Shown here in pieces: positions 59,797-64,000 of a stretch of DNA of 64,000 nucleotides. Positions within the stretch are counted from its first letter, which is position 1. Each line of letters starts with the position of its first letter. Source of the DNA: DYRB01 sp963802205 (lineage in GTDB: Bacteria; Pseudomonadota; Gammaproteobacteria; Chromatiales; Chromatiaceae). The DNA is taken from contig CAWDHW010000032.1 in the NCBI GenBank assembly GCA_963802205.1, positions 186,001-250,000 on the forward strand, in the 5' to 3' direction. The translations under genes were made by a program, and so were the position numbers. The notes beneath the pieces were generated by a model. It saw only the letters and a program-made list of their open reading frames with translations, searched no databases and was not told where the DNA came from.

Positions 59797-59881
59797 GCCC
59801 GGGTGGCGAAATTGGTAGACGCAAGGGACTTAAAATCCCTCGGCTTCGGCCATGCGGGTTCGATTCCCGCCCCGGGCACCA
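59797..59881 (+). tRNA. tRNA-Leu (anticodon TAA)
   Basis: Acceptor arms GCCCGGG and CCCGGGC, class II with a long variable arm (CGGCTTCGGCC-like), anticodon loop CTTAAAA between AGGGA and TCCCT, T-arm GGTTCGATTCC, CCA encoded. 85 bases, 89 bases after tRNA-Cys, probably the same transcript. Confidence 0.96.
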
Positions 59882-60080
59882 AGCAGTCACCAACACGGCA
59901 TATTCGTAGACGATGGTGTCATCGGTGACTTCGGCAAAGGTCCGACGCCATCGTTCAGAGTGGCTCTCATCGACCCTGGCCAGATCGGCTTTGACCTGGC
60001 GGCGCAACACGATGGTCCGGCGTGCGCGCTCCGCACTGGCCCCCAATCACCCCGACGCCCCGTCGAAAAAGGTGGAAACA
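59882..60080. other. Spacer after tRNA-Leu with a short minus-strand ORF of unclear reality
   Basis: A minus-strand frame here reads 'RRTIVLRRQVKADLARVDES' and 'FAEVTDDTIVYEYAVLV' but without a known family or a clear start. It may be the remnant of something inserted next to the tRNA, a common integration site. No attachment repeat of the tRNA 3' end was found by eye. Confidence 0.3.
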
Positions 60081-61286
60081 TCAACGTCCGGTCAGGGCCT
60101 GTACCGGGTCCAGGCGTGCCGCCCGCAGGGCCGGCAGCGACCCGAAGACAAGCCCGGCCCCGAGGGAGACCGCCGCGGACGCCAGCGGGGCCCAGAGCGG
60201 GACTACCAGACGGAAGCTGCTGAACCAGCCGTTGAGCAGATGCACGGCCACGAAGGCCAGGGCCAGCCCTACCAGGGTCCCGCCCCCCGCGAGCAGCAGG
60301 GCCTCGGTGAGAAACAGGGCGCGGACCTGGCCTCTGGCCGCCCCTAGGGCCTTGAGCAGCCCGACCTCGGGGGTGCGTTGGGCCACCGAGACCAGCATCA
60401 CGTTCATGATCAGGACGCCAGCCACCGCCAGGCTAATGGCCCCGATCCCCGCCACCGCCAGGGTCAGGGCCTTGAGGACCTTGTCGAAGGTGGCAAGTAC
60501 GGCATCCTGGGTGATGACGGTGACGTCGTCCTCCCCCTCGTGACGGTCGCGGATGATGGCCCGAACCGCCGTCTGGGCCCGGGTCAGGGCCTCGCGGTCG
60601 CGGGTCTCGGCGAGGATGCGAAAGAGCCCGGGGCTGTTGAACAGGGCCTGGGCAGAGGCCACCGGAATGATCGCCAGGTCGTCGAGGGTCTCCCCCAGGG
60701 ACTGCCCGGAACTGGCCAGGATGCCCACCACACGGAAGCGCCACTGACCGATGCGGACCCACTCCCCAACGGCCTGGCGCTGGCCGAACAACTCCCGGGC
60801 CAGGGTCTGGCCCAGTACGGCCACCCCTCGGGCGCGGTGCGGGTCGCCCGGTGGGAGGAAGTGCCCTTGGGCCAGGCTCAGGTGGCGCACCTCGAGGAAG
60901 TCGGCGGTGGAGCCCAGGATGTTGACCTCCCGCTCAAGGCCCCCGGCGGCGACAGGGGCCGAGCCGACCGCCAACGGTGCGATGCGGGTCACCCCCGGGG
61001 TCCGGGCCAGGGCCAGGGCGTCGTCCAGAGTCAGGTCCCGGGCGGTCTCCCCCAGCAGCGGCGGTGGGCCGCCGGTGGTCTCGTTACGCCCGGGGAAGAT
61101 GATCAGGAGATGGGTCCCAAGCTGGGTGAACTCGTGCTCCACATAGGTGCGCGCCCCCTCTCCCAGGGCGCTCAACAGGACCACGGCCGCGCTGCCCAGG
61201 GCCACCGCCAGCAGGGTCAGCCAGGTCCGCGCCCTGTTGCTGGTCATGGCGGTCAGCGCAAAGCCCAGGGTGTCTCTCAGGCGCAC
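60081..61286 (-). CDS. ABC transporter permease, MacB/FtsX family
   Basis: 401 residues with an N-terminal membrane helix ('TWLTLLAVALGSAAVVLLSA'), a large periplasmic MacB-like domain, and three C-terminal helices ('LALAVAGIGAISLAVAGVLI', 'LLKALGAARGQVRALFLTEA', 'LASAAVSLGAGLVFGSLPAL') ending in 'RAARLDPVQALTGR', the FtsX/MacB signature. It overlaps the ATPase gene by 10 bases. The three genes form a MacAB-like export or lipoprotein-handling system; substrate unknown. Confidence 0.9.
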   Translation of the reverse strand: MRLRDTLGFALTAMTSNRARTWLTLLAVALGSAAVVLLSALGEGARTYVEHEFTQLGTHLLIIFPGRNETTGGPPPLLGETARDLTLDDALALARTPGVTRIAPLAVGSAPVAAGGLEREVNILGSTADFLEVRHLSLAQGHFLPPGDPHRARGVAVLGQTLARELFGQRQAVGEWVRIGQWRFRVVGILASSGQSLGETLDDLAIIPVASAQALFNSPGLFRILAETRDREALTRAQTAVRAIIRDRHEGEDDVTVITQDAVLATFDKVLKALTLAVAGIGAISLAVAGVLIMNVMLVSVAQRTPEVGLLKALGAARGQVRALFLTEALLLAGGGTLVGLALAFVAVHLLNGWFSSFRLVVPLWAPLASAAVSLGAGLVFGSLPALRAARLDPVQALTGR

Positions 61287-61951
61287 AGGTCCTCCGCGAT
61301 GGCACCATCCTCCATGCGGATGCGCCGCCGCGCCCGGGCGCCGAGCTGAGGGTCGTGGGTCACCAGGATCAGGGTCAGGCCGCGGGCGTTGAGCCCTTCC
61401 AGGGCCTGGATCACCTCAGCACCCGAGGCGCGGTCGAGATTGCCGGTGGGCTCGTCCGCCAGGATCAGGGCGGGGGCCATGACCGTCGCACGGGCAATGG
61501 CCACGCGCTGGCGCTGGCCGCCGGAGAGCTGGTCCGGGCGATGCAGGGCGCGGGGGCCGAGGCCCAAGGCGGCCAGGCTCGCCGCCACCCGCTCGCGGCG
61601 CTCTCGCGGCGCGATCCCGGCCAGCACCAGGGGCAAGGCGACGTTGTCCGCGGCGCTGAGGCGTGGAATCAGGTGGAAGGACTGGAAGATGAAGCCGATG
61701 CGCTCCCGGCGCAGGGCGGCGCGGTGCTCTTCCCCCAGGGTTGTGGTCTCGATCCCGGCCAGGGCATAGGTCCCGGCATCGGGGCGGTCGAGCAGACCGA
61801 GGATGTTGAGCAGGGTGCTCTTGCCGGACCCCGACGGGCCCATGATCGCCGCGTACTCCCCCGCCGCCAAGTGGAGATCGACCCCGCGCAGGGCCGCTAC
61901 CGTCTGATCGCCGACCGGGAAGAGGCGCTCGATTCCGCGGAGCACAATCAC
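61277..61951 (-). CDS. ABC transporter ATP-binding protein (MacB/LolD type)
   Basis: The GTG at 61951 overlaps the adaptor gene stop (GTGA), giving 224 residues. Walker A 'IMGPSGSGKSTLLNILGLLD', Q-loop 'GFIFQSFHLIPRL', signature 'LSGGQRQRVAIARA' and Walker B 'LILADEPTGNLD' are intact. This class powers FtsX-like permeases of the MacB and LolCDE groups, consistent with its neighbours. Confidence 0.93.
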   Translation of the reverse strand: MIVLRGIERLFPVGDQTVAALRGVDLHLAAGEYAAIMGPSGSGKSTLLNILGLLDRPDAGTYALAGIETTTLGEEHRAALRRERIGFIFQSFHLIPRLSAADNVALPLVLAGIAPRERRERVAASLAALGLGPRALHRPDQLSGGQRQRVAIARATVMAPALILADEPTGNLDRASGAEVIQALEGLNARGLTLILVTHDPQLGARARRRIRMEDGAIAEDLCA

Positions 61952-63219
61952 TTGGACTGGCCCTTGGACTCGCTGGGGTCCTCTTCGGCCACCGCCGTCG
62001 CACCCGCAACCACACCGGTGCGGTCCAGGGACAGGACCACCAGATCCCCTTCGGCCAGGCCCGAGGTGACCTGGGTTTGCTCCCAATTGCTCACGCCCGT
62101 CTCGATGGCCTGGTCGCGCAGCTTGCCGGTGGCAGAGTCCAGGACCAAGACCCCGCCACCGGGACGCACCGCTGCGGTGGGGATGCGCAGGACGCCCTCG
62201 CGTCGCTCCACCAAGACCTCCACATCGGCGCTGTAGCCCGCCAGCAGCGTGGCCTCCCCGTCCGGCCTCCTCGGCCGCTGTTCCGGACGCGGCTCTACCT
62301 GCGCCATCTCTGGAGTCGTGCCGCTCGGGGGATTTCCCCTTTCCTGTGGATCGTCCTCGGGCTGCTCGGCGATCACCACTTCGACCTCCACGGTGCGCGC
62401 CTGCTTCGCCTGGTCCAGGACATAGGGGGCGATGCGCCGCACCGTGCCGAGGAAGACGCGCTTGCCGAAGGCGTCCAGGGTCACCCGGGTTTCCGCCCCC
62501 AGGCGGACCTTGGCCGCGTCCACCTCGTCGATGGGGGCCGAGATATAGAAGCAGGCATCGTCGATCAGGTCCACAGCAGGTGGGGTGGGGATGCCCGGGG
62601 GCGAGGGGGTGACGAACTCGTTGACCTCGCCGGAGACCTCCGCCACCACCCCAGCGAAGGGGGCGATCAACCGGGTTTTGGCCAGTTCAGCCTGGGCCAC
62701 TGCGATTTTGGCCGCGCCGACCCGCGCGGTGGCTTGGGCCGCCTCGCAGTCTGCCCGCGCAGACTTGGCCCCGGTGATGGCGCGCTCCACAGCCTCCTCA
62801 GAGGCCATGCTGCGCTTGCTCAACTTGACCTGGCGGTCCGACTCACGCTCCGCGTTCTCGGCGTGGAGGCAAGCGGCCCTAGCCTTGGCCTCGCCGGCGT
62901 CGGCCTCGCGTTCGGCCAGGGTAACCTGGGCTCTAAGGTCACGGTTCCACAGCTCCAGCAGTAGGTCCCCGCTCTGGACCCGAGCCCCCTCGCGCACCGC
63001 CAGGGTGGCGATCTGACCGCCGATGCTGGGGGCCAGGCGGGCGCGGCGACAGGCCATAATGGTTCCGGCCCTGGTGTTGGCAACAGTCTCCTCCACCACC
63101 CCGACCCTTGCGGCCTGCACCCGCACCGCCACCGGCTGGGCCTGGTGAAGGTAGATCCAGGACAGCGCGCCAGTGGCGGTGAGGCCAAAGATGAGGGCGA
63201 GGCGGGTCAAGGGGCGCAT
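61948..63219 (-). CDS. HlyD/MacA-type periplasmic adaptor
   Basis: 423 residues with an N-terminal membrane anchor ('LALIFGLTATGALSWIYLHQ'), biotinyl-lipoyl-like halves ('APSIGGQIATLAVREGARVQ' and 'TRLIAPFAGVVAEVSGEVNE'), a helical hairpin between them ('VTLAEREADAGEAKARAACL') and a beta-barrel/membrane-proximal end. A Pro/Glu-rich insertion ('QPEDDPQERGNPPSG') lies in the last third. First gene of the MacAB-like operon. No outer-membrane TolC partner is nearby. Confidence 0.9.
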   Translation of the reverse strand: MRPLTRLALIFGLTATGALSWIYLHQAQPVAVRVQAARVGVVEETVANTRAGTIMACRRARLAPSIGGQIATLAVREGARVQSGDLLLELWNRDLRAQVTLAEREADAGEAKARAACLHAENAERESDRQVKLSKRSMASEEAVERAITGAKSARADCEAAQATARVGAAKIAVAQAELAKTRLIAPFAGVVAEVSGEVNEFVTPSPPGIPTPPAVDLIDDACFYISAPIDEVDAAKVRLGAETRVTLDAFGKRVFLGTVRRIAPYVLDQAKQARTVEVEVVIAEQPEDDPQERGNPPSGTTPEMAQVEPRPEQRPRRPDGEATLLAGYSADVEVLVERREGVLRIPTAAVRPGGGVLVLDSATGKLRDQAIETGVSNWEQTQVTSGLAEGDLVVLSLDRTGVVAGATAVAEEDPSESKGQSK

Positions 63220-63370
63220 GGTTGAGGCCTATCGGGGCGGCTGCGATCCGATTGTAGCGCCCTGCCATCCTCGTTTACCGATCACCCCTCAAATTGGATC
63301 CAAGATCGAGCAGGGTCCTGGCGACCTTGCCACAGTCCCCGCCGGAAACGTCACAGCGCAAGTCCCAAAG

Positions 63371-63401
63371 AAAAAGGGCCTGGCATTTTAGCCAAGCCCT
63401 T
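63371..63401 (-). terminator. Rho-independent terminator after tRNA-Lys
   Basis: On the minus strand AAGGGCTTGGC, loop TAAAAT, GCCAGGCCCTT then TTTTTC: a GC-rich stem with one wobble pair and a T5 run, 8 bases after the tRNA. Confidence 0.85.
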
Positions 63402-63408
63402 GATTTTG

Positions 63409-63484
63409 TGGTGCGCCCTGCGCGACTCGAACGCGCGACCACCTGATTAAAAGTCAGATGCTCTACCAACTGAGCTAAGGGCGC
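63409..63484 (-). tRNA. tRNA-Lys (anticodon TTT)
   Basis: On the minus strand acceptor GCGCCCT pairs with AGGGCGC, D-arm TAGCTCAGTTGGTAGAGCA, anticodon loop CTTTTAA, T-arm GCGTTCGAGTCGCGC and CCA is encoded. 76 bases. It follows cpoB by 89 bases on the same strand. Confidence 0.97.
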
Positions 63485-63572
63485 AAATAGGTAATTGGCA
63501 AGGATACCCGATCCGGCCCACATCCGGAACCGGCGGCATCAGGCCTCGATCTGGCGTCAGATCGCGAATGGC

Positions 63573-64000
63573 TCAGCGCCCGTCCTTGGCCATCCGTTCC
63601 AACCGACTCTTGGCCAGACGGGCCTCCGTACTTTCGGGATAGCGTTTGACTACGTCCTCCAGGGTCGCACGGGCGGCGGGCCAGTTCTGTTGCTCAAACT
63701 GGATGTAGCCGATCTTGAGCAGGGCCGCGGTGAGCTTGGGACTCTGCGGGTACTGGCTGACCAGCGCCTCGAATTCCATAAGCGCCGCCGGTAAGTCGCG
63801 ATTGCTGTAGCTGCTCTCCGCAAGCCAATAGCGGGCATTGTCGGCATATTGGCCCTGGGGATAGCGCGCCAGGAGGTCGCGGAAGGCCTTCTGGGCCTCG
63901 CCATAGCGCCGGTCCTTGAGCAGGTCGAAGGCGGTCTTGTAGGCCTCCCGCTCACCGCCCGCCGCTGTCTCCGGAGAGGGAAGCGGCGGCAGCCGGGACG
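63573..64000 (-). CDS. cpoB: Tol-Pal system protein CpoB/YbgF (partial, runs off right edge)
   Basis: The last 142 codons of the gene are in the window, ending at a TGA at 63573. Three TPR motifs are visible: 'AYKTAFDLLKDRRYGEAQKA', 'YWLAESSYSNRDLPAALMEF' and 'KIGYIQFEQQNWPAARATLE', followed by 'DVVKRYPESTEARLAKSRLE'. This is the C-terminal TPR domain of CpoB, which coordinates peptidoglycan synthesis with outer-membrane constriction. The tol-pal genes should lie further right. Confidence 0.88.
   Translation of the reverse strand, partial: SRLPPLPSPETAAGGEREAYKTAFDLLKDRRYGEAQKAFRDLLARYPQGQYADNARYWLAESSYSNRDLPAALMEFEALVSQYPQSPKLTAALLKIGYIQFEQQNWPAARATLEDVVKRYPESTEARLAKSRLERMAKDGR

Overview
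This 64 kb window looks like a piece of a high-GC gammaproteobacterial chromosome, most probably from a purple sulfur bacterium (Chromatiales). The evidence is gene order and gene types: rsmG-parAB-atp-glmUS, an E. coli-like mltD / SAM methyltransferase / rnhA / dnaQ block, argS followed by a SPOR protein, and the Pseudomonas-like crp(vfr)-osmC-speD neighbourhood. A secreted Met/Pro-repeat protein resembles envelope or sulfur-globule proteins. The family-level placement is inference.

Layout. 1-4.6 kb is an accessory region: the start of a PqqD-like gene running off the left edge, a divergent exported FG-GAP beta-propeller protein with six near-identical 56-residue repeats, a 59-residue Arg-Arg peptide, and a decayed higBA toxin-antitoxin pair. 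5-8.1 kb holds ubiE-ubiJ-ubiB for ubiquinone. 8.2-18 kb is the replication-origin-proximal block: rsmG, parA, parB and the complete F-type ATP synthase operon atpIBEFHAGDC, with a strong promoter before atpI and a terminator after atpC. 18-27 kb carries an FKBP isomerase, glmU and glmS (UDP-GlcNAc supply), a YheS-type ABC-F ATPase, a DUF2939 protein and glgP. 27-34 kb is mostly minus-strand: the Met/Pro-repeat secreted protein and a second small exported protein, sthA, mtnB, a DAACS transporter and a MurE-type ligase. 34-40 kb has a 34-residue ORF, an NDUFA9-like protein, an exported metallo-beta-lactamase-fold protein, a divergent bifunctional PBP and a broken Uma2 gene. 40-50 kb has hrpA, dnaQ, rnhA, a methyltransferase, mltD, an unusual FKBP-like/methyltransferase fusion and a lipoprotein L,D-transpeptidase. 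50-57 kb has argS, the SPOR protein, a Crp/Vfr regulator, an OsmC protein, a DUF885 protein and speD. 57-64 kb has menE coupled to a TIGR01212 radical SAM gene, tRNA-Cys, tRNA-Leu, a three-gene MacAB-like exporter, tRNA-Lys and the end of cpoB.

Most genes are housekeeping. Single-base indels break many conserved genes (atpI, atpB, sthA, hrpA, the fusion methyltransferase, the propeller gene). Because atpB cannot plausibly be a pseudogene inside an otherwise intact operon, the simplest reading is consensus indel errors in a draft assembly. The least explained parts are the PqqD/propeller/peptide region, the Met/Pro repeat protein with its exported neighbour, the FKBP-like/methyltransferase fusion, and several strong hairpins between genes.
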